A stretch of DNA of 23,724 nt, from positions 1 through 23,724 of the forward strand of contig USBT01000020.1 in the NCBI GenBank assembly GCA_900553025.1. The letters run 5' to 3'. Source of the stretch: an uncultured Eubacteriales bacterium. GTDB taxonomy: Bacteria; Bacillota; Clostridia; Peptostreptococcales; Anaerovoracaceae. Shown here in pieces: positions 1 to 7,729 of this stretch. The first letter of the stretch is position 1; each line of letters begins with the position of its first letter. The position numbers and the translations under genes are program-made. The notes below the pieces were generated by a model that did no database searches, was not told the DNA's origin, and was given only the letters and a program-made list of their open reading frames with translations.

Positions 1-1026
1 GAGCTGTCAAAAAAGGTTAGTGTTCCGGATGTAATAGCCGATCAGCCTGTTTGGCAGAAGCACATTAAGGAAATGGGCGAGATGGAGCCTATTGTTAAAA
101 AATATAGAGAATATAAGAGTGCAAAAGAGGGCATTGATGACGCTAAGGAAATCTTAGATTTGGAAGATGACGCTGAGCTTAAGGAAATGGCGAAGCTGGA
201 GCTTTCGGAGCTTGAGGAAGGTATCGCAGAAATCGAGGATGAGCTTAAAGTGCTTCTTTTGCCTAAGGACCCTAACGACGAGAAAAACGTTATCCTTGAA
301 GTCAGAGCAGGTACTGGCGGAGATGAGGCTGCTTTGTTCGGGCAGGATCTTCTCAGGATGTATTTGAGATATGCTGAGCGTAATCGCTGGAAGGCTGAGG
401 TGCTTGAAATCAACGATACTGGTATCGGTGGAATCAAGGAAGCGGTTGTGCTTATAAAGGGTAAGGGTGCATATTCCAGACTGAAATATGAGAGTGGAAC
501 CCACCGTGTTCAGCGTGTACCTGAAACGGAATCCTCGGGGCGTATCCACACATCGGCTGCGACGGTCGCTGTTTTGCCGGAGGTTGATGATGTTGACGTT
601 GAAGTTAATCCAAATGATGTGAGGGTTGATGTTTACAGAGCTTCAGGTAATGGCGGACAGTGTGTAAATACAACCGACTCAGCGGTTAGGCTAACCCACG
701 AGCCGACAGGGCTTGTTGTTACGTGTCAGGACGAAAAGTCTCAGATTAAGAACAAAGAAAAGGCTTTCAAGGTATTGCGTGCTAGGCTTTATGACCTGAT
801 GATGCAGAAGCAAAATGAAGAGATTTCGGCAGAGCGTAAGAGCCAGGTTGGATCAGGTGACAGGTCTGAGCGAATAAGGACATATAATTTTCCTCAGGGC
901 AGGGTTACTGACCACAGAATTGGGCTGACGCTTTATAAACTTGAGAATATTTTGGACGGTGAGATAGACGAAATTATCGACGCTATGACCACGCATGAGC
1001 AAGCGGAGAAAATGAAAAACTTCTAA
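1..1026 (+). CDS. prfA: Peptide chain release factor 1 (5'-truncated by window edge)
   Basis: Class I release factor that reads UAA and UAG and triggers hydrolysis of peptidyl-tRNA on the ribosome. The frame is open from the first base and the N-terminal residues match RF1 (PDVIADQPVWQKHIKEMGEME), so the true start lies upstream. The visible 341 residues compare with about 355-360 for the family, so roughly 15-20 are missing; the internal ATG at 73 is not the start. The anticodon-like PxT motif is present as PET in HRVQRVPETES, and the catalytic GGQ (bases 652-660, in NGGQCVNTTDSAVRLTH) is intact. PET and the TAA/TAG type of codon recognition separate it from RF2. The methyltransferase prmC, often next to prfA, is not present downstream. 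Confidence 0.97.
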   Translation, partial: ELSKKVSVPDVIADQPVWQKHIKEMGEMEPIVKKYREYKSAKEGIDDAKEILDLEDDAELKEMAKLELSELEEGIAEIEDELKVLLLPKDPNDEKNVILEVRAGTGGDEAALFGQDLLRMYLRYAERNRWKAEVLEINDTGIGGIKEAVVLIKGKGAYSRLKYESGTHRVQRVPETESSGRIHTSAATVAVLPEVDDVDVEVNPNDVRVDVYRASGNGGQCVNTTDSAVRLTHEPTGLVVTCQDEKSQIKNKEKAFKVLRARLYDLMMQKQNEEISAERKSQVGSGDRSERIRTYNFPQGRVTDHRIGLTLYKLENILDGEIDEIIDAMTTHEQAEKMKNF

Positions 1027-1103
1027 TTGCTACAAGAATGTAGTGGTCAACATGGGTTTTACCGGTTTAAATGTAACACTCAAATAATAGAAAAGTTTGA
1101 AAA

Positions 1104-2219
1104 ATGGGTACGATTATTTTTAAGGACACAATCGAAGACATAAAAAAAGCTGGAGAGATTATAGCTGGCGGAGGCATTGTAGCTTTTCCTACCGAAACAG
1201 TTTACGGTCTTGGTGCAAATGCGCTTGATGAAGAAGCAGTTAAAAAAATTTACAAAGCAAAAGGAAGACCGAGCGATAACCCCATGATTGTTCACATATC
1301 GCAAGTAGACGATGTATATGGAATTGCTGATATTTCGAGCCGCACGATGTCTGAAAATACATTGGAAAACTTCAAAAGCTGTGCTGATGCTTTCTGGCCT
1401 GGGCCTCTTACAATGGTGCTACCTAAGAAAGAAATTGTGCCTTTGACTACTACGGGTGGACTTGACACGGTCGCGATAAGGATGCCATCGCACAAGACTG
1501 CCAAGATACTCATCGAATATTCGGGTTGCCCGATTGCGGCGCCGAGTGCAAATTTATCTGGAAAGCCAAGCCCTACCACGGCAGAACATACTCTTGATGA
1601 TATGGATGGAAGAATAGATGCGATTATATTCGGAAGTGATTGTCAGGTTGGGATTGAGTCGACTGTGGTGGATATGAGAAATGACGAGCCTGTCATTCTA
1701 AGACCGGGACGCATAACTGCTGAAGATTTGTCAAATGCAATCGGTGGAAAGGTTCTAATTCATCCGTCGCTAAAGATAAGCGATTTATCACGAAAGAATG
1801 CAGATGTGTCGCAAAAGAACGAGGGCGTGTCACAAAAGAATTCAGATATATCACAAAAGAATATCGATATGACACAAAATATGGTTGCAAGATCGCCTGG
1901 GATGAAGTACAAGCACTACGCTCCAAAGGCGGAAATGCAAGTTTTCATATCCGACACAAATGACAGAGCAAAAGCCTTGGAAATGGCTGAAAAAGAGGCC
2001 AATCGCTTAAAGGCGATGGGACAAAGAGCAATCATAATCTCGTTTAAGGACGGGCTTGAGGCGGCGCACGATCTTTTTCGCAGACTGCGAGATGCGGATA
2101 AGGCTGGCTACGATGTAATCTTGGCTGTGGGTGTAAGCGATGACGAAAATGACGGGGTAGGATTTTCTGTTATGAATAGAATGCTGAAATCCGCAGGATA
2201 TAATGTGAAGAAGGTATAA
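1104..2219 (+). CDS. ywlC: L-threonylcarbamoyladenylate synthase, Sua5/YwlC type
   Basis: Makes threonylcarbamoyl-AMP from threonine, bicarbonate and ATP, the first step of the t6A37 modification of ANN-decoding tRNAs. Length is 371 residues: an N-terminal YrdC domain (about 1-205) with the pocket motif KGRPSDNP (53-60) and AAPSANLSGKPSPT, then a C-terminal Sua5 domain (about 265-371, beginning SPGMKYKHYAPKAEM). This two-domain form is the long Sua5 type rather than the short TsaC. The interdomain linker (residues 227-261) is made of five 7-residue repeats of the type D-x-S-Q-K-N-x, which makes the protein somewhat longer than usual. The ribosome site is weak (only an AAAAG/GAAAA stretch upstream of ATG). 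The start is supported by the family N-terminus, in which a short lead precedes the GGIVAFPTETVYGLG strand. Confidence 0.95.
   Translation: MGTIIFKDTIEDIKKAGEIIAGGGIVAFPTETVYGLGANALDEEAVKKIYKAKGRPSDNPMIVHISQVDDVYGIADISSRTMSENTLENFKSCADAFWPGPLTMVLPKKEIVPLTTTGGLDTVAIRMPSHKTAKILIEYSGCPIAAPSANLSGKPSPTTAEHTLDDMDGRIDAIIFGSDCQVGIESTVVDMRNDEPVILRPGRITAEDLSNAIGGKVLIHPSLKISDLSRKNADVSQKNEGVSQKNSDISQKNIDMTQNMVARSPGMKYKHYAPKAEMQVFISDTNDRAKALEMAEKEANRLKAMGQRAIIISFKDGLEAAHDLFRRLRDADKAGYDVILAVGVSDDENDGVGFSVMNRMLKSAGYNVKKV
1782..1886 (+). repeat. In-frame 21-bp tandem repeat, five units, in the ywlC linker
   Basis: Units start at 1782, 1803, 1824, 1845 and 1866 with an exact 21-bp period. The common core is GAT-x-T-G/A-TC-x-CAAAAGAA. 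The last unit is degenerate. The units encode DLSRKNA, DVSQKNE, GVSQKNS, DISQKNI and DMTQNMV. The array lies precisely between the YrdC and Sua5 domains, so it lengthens a flexible linker without touching either fold. Confidence 0.95.
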
Positions 2220-2370
2220 AATTCAAGAATAGGCGAAAAGTCACAAGAATATGAAAGGTCTGAAGAAGAACGAGCGGAGAAAAAGTCAAGAAGGTCGTGG
2301 AAGGACGATTAACAGAAAAAGTTAGAAATATATTTAAGTATCAGGAAACTCAGGAGGGGCAGTTATCAAA

Positions 2371-2817
2371 ATGATTATAGCAATGGCAGCCGACCACGGC
2401 GGTTTTGAACTGAAAAACAAGGTAAAGGAACATCTAAGGAATAAGAAAGACGAAAATGGCGAAAACTACAAAATAGTTGACCTCGGCACAAATTCGTCAG
2501 AGTCAGTAGATTATCCGCTGTATGGCAAGATGTGTGCCGAAGCCGTGGCTAGTGGAAAAGCCCAGTTGGGACTAGTATTTTGTGGTTCTGGAATTGGAAT
2601 TTCAATTGCTGCAAATAGGGTCAAGGGCGTACGCTGTGCCCTCGTGCATTCAGTAGAGCTTGCTAGACTTGCTAAAAAGCATAATAATGCGAATATGCTC
2701 GCGATGGGAGGAAGATTCACCGATCCAGATCTCGCCTTGGAAATGGTCGATGCTTGGCTGTCCGAAAAATTTGAGGGCGGAAGACACGACCGAAGAATTG
2801 CAATGCTTGAGAAATAG
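2371..2817 (+). CDS. rpiB: Ribose-5-phosphate isomerase B (RpiB/LacAB family)
   Basis: Interconverts ribulose 5-phosphate and ribose 5-phosphate in the non-oxidative pentose phosphate pathway. The protein has 148 residues, the usual size. It shows the N-terminal phosphate-binding start MIIAMAADHGGFELK, the catalytic cysteine in VFCGSGIGISIAANRVKGVR, and the KHNNANMLAMGGR segment with the ring-opening histidine. The alternatives LacA/LacB share the fold, but the strong similarity to YwlF-type RpiB and the position near prfA, ywlC and upp, as in Bacillus, favour RpiB. A good ribosome site (AGGAGGGG, from about 2351) sits 11-12 nt before the ATG. Confidence 0.93.
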   Translation: MIIAMAADHGGFELKNKVKEHLRNKKDENGENYKIVDLGTNSSESVDYPLYGKMCAEAVASGKAQLGLVFCGSGIGISIAANRVKGVRCALVHSVELARLAKKHNNANMLAMGGRFTDPDLALEMVDAWLSEKFEGGRHDRRIAMLEK

Positions 2818-2881
2818 TCTTAATAATTTAAATTTAGCATAAAAATCTATGATTAATATTTGTCGGAGGAAGAGGAAAACT

Positions 2882-3511
2882 ATGGGAAAAGTATATGTAT
2901 TTGATCACCCGTTAATTCAACACAAAGTGTCTTTGATGAGGGACAAGAACACAACCGTTAAGGAGTTTAGAGAGCTTGCGACTGAGATATCGACATTGAT
3001 GGGATATGAGGCCACTAGGAACCTGCCACTTGAGGAGGTTGAGGTTGAAACTCCTATCTGCAAGACCAAAACGATGATGCTAAAGGGTCAGGACATCGCG
3101 ATTGTGCCTATTTTGAGGGCAGGTCTAGGATTTGTTGACGGAATGATGAACCTCGTGCCGAATGCAAAGATTGGACATGTTGGGCTTTATCGAGATCCTG
3201 ATACTCACCTTCCTGTTGAATACTATTGTAAATTGCCCGTTGACATTGAAAATAGACAGACCTTTGTCGTTGATCCCATGCTCGCAACAGGTGGATCGGC
3301 AGTTGCAGCGATAGATTTTATCAAGCAGCGCGGAGGAACGCATATTGTGTTTATGTGCTTGATTGCGGCACCGGAGGGAATTGAAACTCTTCAGAAGGCA
3401 CATCCCGACGTTGACATTTATATCGCTTGCAAAGACGAAAAACTTAATGAGAATGCATATATTGTTCCAGGTCTTGGTGATGCTGGCGATAGACTTTACG
3501 GCACAAAATAG
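2882..3511 (+). CDS. upp: Uracil phosphoribosyltransferase
   Basis: Salvages uracil by transferring it to PRPP to give UMP in the cytoplasm. The chosen start encodes MGKVYVFDHPLIQHK, the normal N-terminus, giving 209 residues, the usual length. It is preceded by CGGAGGAAGAGG. A further in-frame ATG 33 nt upstream lies before that ribosome site and is rejected. The PRPP loop is clear (VVDPMLATGGSAVAA), as are the RAGLGFVDGM segment and the C-terminal uracil-binding GDAGDRLYGTK. It sits 64 nt after rpiB and may be cotranscribed with it. Confidence 0.97.
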   Translation: MGKVYVFDHPLIQHKVSLMRDKNTTVKEFRELATEISTLMGYEATRNLPLEEVEVETPICKTKTMMLKGQDIAIVPILRAGLGFVDGMMNLVPNAKIGHVGLYRDPDTHLPVEYYCKLPVDIENRQTFVVDPMLATGGSAVAAIDFIKQRGGTHIVFMCLIAAPEGIETLQKAHPDVDIYIACKDEKLNENAYIVPGLGDAGDRLYGTK

Positions 3512-3514
3512 GCT

Positions 3515-3640
3515 GTTCTCATGGCAAAACGGCTTGCTTCAACGGCAAATCGGCATGTAGGCACAATGGTTTTCTTCAACGGCAAAATCGGCATGTGGAC
3601 ACAATCGTTTGCTCCAACAACAAAATGACCAGCCACCACA
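3515..3640 (+). repeat. Degenerate 37-38-bp tandem repeat after upp
   Basis: Two clear units start at 3537 and 3574 and share CTTCAACGGCAAA-TCGGCATGT-G-CACAAT with one indel. A decayed third begins near 3612 (CTCCAACAACAAAATG), and a partial one before 3537 (TCATGGCAAAACGGC). No protein frame runs through it. It fills the first half of the upp-tyrS gap. Confidence 0.8.
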
Positions 3641-3651
3641 AAATATTTTGT
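3638..3651. promoter_or_regulatory. 14-bp perfect palindrome
   Basis: ACAAAATATTTTGT is a perfect inverted repeat in the gap upstream of tyrS. It could be an operator, but nothing else in the sequence identifies a regulator. No T-box aptamer or T-box consensus was found in this gap, although tyrS genes in this phylum often carry one. Confidence 0.4.
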
Positions 3652-3694
3652 TTTGCCACATACGGCGAGGTAAGTCTTGGTAGTGGGACCAAAC

Positions 3695-3721
3695 CATATG
3701 AAGCATATAAGGCATACAAGT
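3695..3721 (+). repeat. 9-bp tandem repeat, three units
   Basis: CATATGAAG, CATATAAGG and CATACAAGT follow one another without a gap, about 70-95 bp before the tyrS start. It is short and may be chance, but it matches the local habit of small tandem arrays between genes. Confidence 0.6.
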
Positions 3722-3790
3722 TGTATCGGAATAATCTTGAGCGCAACTTGAGTATTTCAACTGAGTAAATTTGTAAGAGGTAGATGTATA

Positions 3791-5134
3791 ATGAAAAATT
3801 TAATTCCGGATAATGTGAGTGATAAGACTAACGTTTTCGACGTTTTAAAGGAGAGAGGATTTATCGAGCAGACAACGGATGAGGATGCGGTTAGAGCCCT
3901 CTTGGCTAACGAGAAAATCAAATTTTATATTGGATTTGACCCGACTGCTGATTGTCTTCACGTAGGGCACTTCATGCAGGTCATAATAATGATGTATATG
4001 CAGAAATACGGGCATACGCCTGTCGTACTCATCGGAGGTGGAACTGGCATGGTTGGAGATCCTTCGGGACGTACAGACATGCGTAAGATGATGACGCAAG
4101 ACACAATAGAGGAGAACTGCAGAGCTTTTGAAAAACTTTTTGAAAAATTCCTCGACTTCGATGATGAGTGGAAGTATGAGGGAAATGACGGAGTTTACAG
4201 TCCAGGGCACGAAACAAAGACACCCGAACCTGGCAAAGCAGTTTCTGTCAATAACGCCTCTTGGCTCTTGCCCTTAAATTATATTGAATTTGTAAGGAAG
4301 ATAGGTACGCACTTCAATGTAAACACAATGCTCAGAGCTGAATGCTTCAAACAAAGAATGGAACAGGGGCTGTCATTTTTCGAGTTCAACTACATGCTGA
4401 TGCAGTCATATGACTTTATGGTTATGGCAAGGGATTTTGACGTCAAGATGGAATTTGGCGGAAATGATCAGTGGTCAAATATCATAGGTGGTGTCGATTT
4501 GGCTCGCAAGGAAGCTGGAAAAAAGGTTTACGGTATGACATTCAGCCTTCTAACAACAAGCGAGGGCAAGAAAATGGGAAAAACTCAGAAAGGTGCTTTG
4601 TGGCTGGATGCTGACAGAACATCCCCATATGAATTCTTCCAGTACTGGCGTAACGTAGCCGATGCAGATGTTAATAAATGCCTGAGAATGTTGACATTCC
4701 TTCCTATGGATGAGGTGAATAGATTGTCCGCACTTGAAGGTGCTGAAATTAACAAAGCAAAGGAAATTCTTGCCTTTGAGATTACCAAGCTTGTTCACGG
4801 CGAGGAGGAAGCAAACAAGGCGATGGAAGCTGCACGTGCAGCATTTTCATCAGGAGGGCCATCTGGCGTAGCCATGGCAGATATCCCAACTACAACTATT
4901 AATGCGTCAGAGTTTGGCGGCGAAGGCAAGGGTCTTGTGAATCTTTTGAAGCAGGTTGGACTTGTACAGTCAAACAGCGATGGATTTAGGACCATCGAGC
5001 AGGGCGGCTTATCTCTAAACGGCAACAAAATACTTGAGAAGCGCTACATGGTTACTAGTGCTGACTTCGACGACGGCGTGCTTGTAATAAAGAAAGGCAA
5101 GAAGAAGTATCATAAGATTGAAATTGTAGGCTAG
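3791..5134 (+). CDS. tyrS: Tyrosyl-tRNA synthetase
   Basis: Class I synthetase that charges tRNA-Tyr with tyrosine. The HIGH motif is HVGH (residues 57-60, in DCLHVGHFMQ), and the KMSKS loop is KMGKT (261-265), the TyrRS-typical variant. Tyrosine-pocket segments are visible (FYIGFDPTAD, FEFNYMLMQSYDF, GGNDQWSNIIGG). A C-terminal S4-like RNA-binding region follows (about 380-447, with GGLSLNGNKILEKRYMV). Length is 447 residues against about 410-430 in many bacteria. The extra residues sit partly in an acidic insertion around residues 128-150 (DDEWKYEGNDGVYSPGHETKT). The start ATG is preceded by AAGAGGTAG with about 9 nt spacing. Confidence 0.96.
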   Translation: MKNLIPDNVSDKTNVFDVLKERGFIEQTTDEDAVRALLANEKIKFYIGFDPTADCLHVGHFMQVIIMMYMQKYGHTPVVLIGGGTGMVGDPSGRTDMRKMMTQDTIEENCRAFEKLFEKFLDFDDEWKYEGNDGVYSPGHETKTPEPGKAVSVNNASWLLPLNYIEFVRKIGTHFNVNTMLRAECFKQRMEQGLSFFEFNYMLMQSYDFMVMARDFDVKMEFGGNDQWSNIIGGVDLARKEAGKKVYGMTFSLLTTSEGKKMGKTQKGALWLDADRTSPYEFFQYWRNVADADVNKCLRMLTFLPMDEVNRLSALEGAEINKAKEILAFEITKLVHGEEEANKAMEAARAAFSSGGPSGVAMADIPTTTINASEFGGEGKGLVNLLKQVGLVQSNSDGFRTIEQGGLSLNGNKILEKRYMVTSADFDDGVLVIKKGKKKYHKIEIVG

Positions 5135-5217
5135 TTAATCAAATTTAAATTAGCTTTGTAATTAAAATGCGATTCAAATTAAATCTGAATCATATCGAAA
5201 TCATATTGTCAAATGTC

Positions 5218-5246
5218 TTGCACGATATTAACGGTTCGTATATAAT
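5218..5246 (+). promoter_or_regulatory. Sigma-A type promoter of the riboswitch operon
   Basis: TTGCAC (5218-5223), a 17-nt spacer, and a perfect TATAAT (5241-5246). This is the best promoter match noticed in the window. Transcription should begin near 5253, about 135 nt before the cobalamin aptamer. No other promoter of similar quality was seen between it and the aptamer. Confidence 0.8.
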
Positions 5247-5252
5247 TTTAGT

Positions 5253-5303
5253 ATGGATATTTTAAATAGAGAAATTGCAGAAATGATAAAGGAATACATT
5301 TAA
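5253..5303 (+). CDS. Possible leaderless 16-residue ORF at the predicted transcription start
   Basis: An ATG lies exactly where transcription is expected to start from the TATAAT box. It opens a 16-codon frame, MDILNREIAEMIKEYI, ending in TAA. There is no ribosome site because there would be no leader. It may be a leader peptide, the remnant of an older gene, or chance. The amphipathic helix-like composition is suggestive but not proof. The reading continues past the stop as NVNQRNEMLE before a second stop, which fits a decayed gene start. Confidence 0.25.
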   Translation: MDILNREIAEMIKEYI

Positions 5304-5387
5304 AATGTAAATCAAAGAAATGAAATGCTAGAATAAAGCAAATAAATAAAATAACATAAGAGATTTAATAAAAAGATTAAAATAGAG

Positions 5388-5525
5388 TGTATGGTGAAGT
5401 AGGAAAACCAGTGAGATTCTGGTACAGTCGCCTCTGCTGTGATGTGGACGAAGGATATATTCCATTGCATTTGCAAGAAGGGTATCCCGAGGATGAAGTT
5501 AAGTCAGAAAGCCTATCAGCATACA
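5388..5525 (+). promoter_or_regulatory. Cobalamin riboswitch aptamer
   Basis: The segment follows the B12-box order. P1 is TGTATG (5388-5393) paired with CATACA (5520-5525). Then come GGAAAACCAGTG with ATTCTGG, a core ACAGTCGCCTCTGCTGTGA matching the conserved ACNGCCCCCGCTACTGTGA pattern with some changes, a CCATTG element, GGGTATCCC, GATGAAG, and TAAGTCAGAAAGCCTATCAG, corresponding to the AGYCAGRANACCTGCC box. An intrinsic terminator lies about 80 nt downstream, so ligand binding most likely ends transcription before the six-gene operon. Identification is by eye; a covariance-model scan would settle it. Confidence 0.88.
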
Positions 5526-5603
5526 GATGTAATATTCTTGGGACGAGGGGATTGTACTTTATTTGATGCTTGGAATAAATTCCAGCTAAAACCAACTAGT
5601 GGA

Positions 5604-5624
5604 AACCCTTCGGGGTTGTTTTTT
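5604..5624 (+). terminator. Intrinsic terminator of the cobalamin riboswitch
   Basis: Stem AACCC-TTCG-GGGTT (5604-5617) with a stable UUCG loop, followed by GTTTTTT. It lies between the aptamer and the first operon gene. Just before it, a TGGAA-TAAA-TTCCA hairpin (about 5570-5585) could belong to the alternative antiterminated structure. Confidence 0.85.
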
Positions 5625-5722
5625 ATTGCAACGGAGTAACACTAACATTGAGAACATGAGGATTTTACGACCATTAGGAATGTTGAAAACACTAAAATTT
5701 TTGGGGATGACTTAGGAGAGAA

Positions 5723-6685
5723 ATGGAGAATAGAAGAAAATTGAAAAAGCGGGTGTACATATCCTTGAAACGTCTGATATGCGTGTCTATGATAATAGCG
5801 TTTGTTTTGTCGCTTGCTTCCTGCGGCAACAATAATGATTGGCAGGAGCAGAGGAAAAGCACTGCAAAGTATTTATTACAGCAGATAGATGACGGCAGTC
5901 TTCCTATTGAGGATAGCGAATGGGCGTTAATTGGAATCAAAAATAGTGATATAAAATTAAGCAGAGAACAGCTTGACAACTATTATGATGCTGTGAGGGC
6001 AAAGGTCAAATCGAAAAAAGGCGTTCTCTCGGAAGACTTTTATACCGAATATGCGCGAACATCCTTAGGTGTGTTCTTGGCGGGCAAAGACCCTAAAGCA
6101 GTTGAGGGATACAATCTCATAGAAAAACTAAATGATTATGAGGTTGTGCTTGATCAGGGCGTGAATGCGAGCATATATGCGCTTATCGCTTCGAACTATT
6201 GTGGATATAAGTTAGATGAAGCTGCTGAGGGCAAATATCTTAGCGACATAGGTGCGTCATTTGAGGATGGTGGAGAAGCAGTTTCGAGCAAGGTAGCAAT
6301 GGATTATTGCGGAATGGCGCTTCAGGCTCTTGCATATTACAAGGATGATAGCAACCAAAAAGCGACAATTAACAGAATCTATGATTTGATTGAAAAAGAA
6401 ATAAAAAAAGGTAAAAACGGCGTAGACTTAGGTAGCTGTGAAAGTATTGCTCAGGTAATTCTAGGGCTTTCTGCAATGGGAGTAGACATTGAAAAGGATA
6501 AGCACTTTATTAAGGATAAGGAAACTCTGATTGACGGAATGATGAAATATGCAGAGGACGATGGATTTGCACACATCAAGGGCAAGCCGGTCAACCTGTT
6601 AGCATCGCAGCAGGCTCTCATGGCACTCGACTCTTTTGTGCTGGCAAAGGACAATAAGCTGTTAATGCCGAAAAATGTGAAATAA
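5723..6685 (+). CDS. Lipoprotein with alpha/alpha-toroid (transcobalamin N-domain-like) fold
   Basis: A 320-residue predicted lipoprotein. The basic N-terminus and hydrophobic stretch (19-33) end in the lipobox LASC with Cys34. The mature part is helical and carries prenyltransferase/squalene-cyclase-like repeats: MDYCGMALQALAYYKDD, ESIAQVILGLSAMGVD and NLLASQQALMALDSF. This pattern (paired helices with QALxAL motifs) is that of the alpha/alpha-toroid domain forming the N-terminal half of intrinsic factor and transcobalamin. No terpene-cyclase DxDD motif is evident. It is the first gene after the cobalamin riboswitch, with AGGAGAG 4 nt before the ATG. A role in binding cobalamin outside the cell is inferred from fold plus riboswitch control; it has no DUF4430 half of its own. 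Confidence 0.75.
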   Translation: MENRRKLKKRVYISLKRLICVSMIIAFVLSLASCGNNNDWQEQRKSTAKYLLQQIDDGSLPIEDSEWALIGIKNSDIKLSREQLDNYYDAVRAKVKSKKGVLSEDFYTEYARTSLGVFLAGKDPKAVEGYNLIEKLNDYEVVLDQGVNASIYALIASNYCGYKLDEAAEGKYLSDIGASFEDGGEAVSSKVAMDYCGMALQALAYYKDDSNQKATINRIYDLIEKEIKKGKNGVDLGSCESIAQVILGLSAMGVDIEKDKHFIKDKETLIDGMMKYAEDDGFAHIKGKPVNLLASQQALMALDSFVLAKDNKLLMPKNVK

Positions 6686-6715
6686 ATCGCTAAGTTGTGA
6701 AATAAGTCGATAAGT
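6676..6715 (+). repeat. 20-bp tandem duplication covering the stop codon
   Basis: TGTGAAATAAATCGCTAAGT and TGTGAAATAAGTCGATAAGT are adjacent, differing at two positions. The first copy contains the last Lys codon and TAA stop of the toroid lipoprotein gene, so the gene end has been copied downstream. A decayed third unit (ATGGAAAGGTAGTTAAGG) may follow. Confidence 0.85.
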
Positions 6716-6742
6716 ATGGAAAGGTAGTTAAGGGGAAAAAAT

Positions 6743-7729
6743 ATGGAAATGAAGGATAAGAATTATACTGCTAAGCTCAGAGAGGTAGCGGGCGAGATAA
6801 ACAAAGTAATCGTCGGCAAAGAGGATATAGTTGAGAAAGTGCTAATGGCGATTTTGTCTGACGGTCATGTTTTGCTTGACGACATCCCTGGAGTGGGTAA
6901 GACTACACTCGCACTGGCGATAAGTAAAACTCTCGGGCTTGAATTTAATCGTGTCCAGTTCACGCCGGACGTTGTGCCATCGGACATTACAGGATTTTCG
7001 ATGTATAACAAGGAAACAGGCAAATTCGAATATAGACCTGGAGCAGCGATGTGCAACTTCCTATTGGCTGACGAAATCAACAGAACATCGAGCAAGACGC
7101 AGTCCGCACTCCTTGAGGTTATGCAGGAGGGGAAAATAACAGTAGATGGTGAAACAAGAAAGGTTCCGTCGCCATTTGTTGTAATTGCAACGCAGAACCC
7201 ATTTGGCTCAGCAGGAACGCAGCTTTTGCCGGAAGCACAGGTCGACAGATTCATGATTCAGCTGTCAATGGGCTATCCAACTCCTGAGGAGCAGGTCAGA
7301 ATTATGGAGGAGCGAAATGGCAGAGAGCCGCTTGACGAGGTACAAAATATCATTACTGCCGAGGAGCTTGGCGAGCTGAAGCGAGAATGCGAGGACGTGC
7401 ATATAGATACCAAAATAACAAAATATATCGCAGATTTAGTTGAAACGAGCAGACATAACAGATATGTTAAGCTGGGACTTTCACCTAGAGGCGCTATCGC
7501 AACGATGAAAATGGCTAAGGCTTTTTCTTTTATGAATGACAGAGATTATGTGACGCCGGAGGATGTAAAGGCTGTTTTCCCACAGGTGGCTACACATAGA
7601 TTGATTTTGAGTGCAAAGGCACAGATGGAGAACAAAACGAAGCAGGATGTAATCGATGAGATTATTTCGGCATCACCTGCACCGCAAATTTATGATAAGG
7701 AGATAAAATTTGCAAAAGTTAAGAAGTAA
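6743..7729 (+). CDS. MoxR-family AAA+ ATPase
   Basis: A 328-residue MoxR/RavA-type AAA+ ATPase thought to remodel or help assemble partner proteins; its client here is unknown. Visible motifs are Walker A GVGKTT (50-55), Walker B LLADEINR (107-114), sensor 1 in IATQNPF (149-154), an arginine-finger region around LLPEAQVDRF, and sensor 2 LSPRGA near 248-253. The C-terminal lid ends in PQIYDKEIKFAKVKK. The gene is followed, with a 20-nt overlap, by a DUF58 gene, and that by a transglutaminase-fold gene. This MoxR-DUF58-transglutaminase set is widespread in bacteria. The unusual point is its location inside a B12-riboswitch operon. The start follows AAGGGGAAAAAAT. Confidence 0.93.
   Translation: MEMKDKNYTAKLREVAGEINKVIVGKEDIVEKVLMAILSDGHVLLDDIPGVGKTTLALAISKTLGLEFNRVQFTPDVVPSDITGFSMYNKETGKFEYRPGAAMCNFLLADEINRTSSKTQSALLEVMQEGKITVDGETRKVPSPFVVIATQNPFGSAGTQLLPEAQVDRFMIQLSMGYPTPEEQVRIMEERNGREPLDEVQNIITAEELGELKRECEDVHIDTKITKYIADLVETSRHNRYVKLGLSPRGAIATMKMAKAFSFMNDRDYVTPEDVKAVFPQVATHRLILSAKAQMENKTKQDVIDEIISASPAPQIYDKEIKFAKVKK

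Noticed and set aside
2225..2310. Tandem repeat with AAGAA starts about 20-22 bp apart after ywlC
   Set aside because: Spacing is irregular (20, 21, 22 bp) and the similarity between units is little beyond purine richness.
2849..2881. Longer upp protein starting at 2849
   Set aside because: The added residues MINICRRKRKT are foreign to the family and encoded over the CGGAGGAAGAGG ribosome site.
3670..3790. T-box leader for tyrS, suggested by TTGGTAGTGGGACCAA
   Set aside because: It is only a small hairpin. The conserved T-box sequence, stem I and an adjacent intrinsic terminator are missing.
5171..5191. Terminator after tyrS (GATTCA/TGAATC hairpin)
   Set aside because: The stem is short and AT-rich and no T-tract follows.
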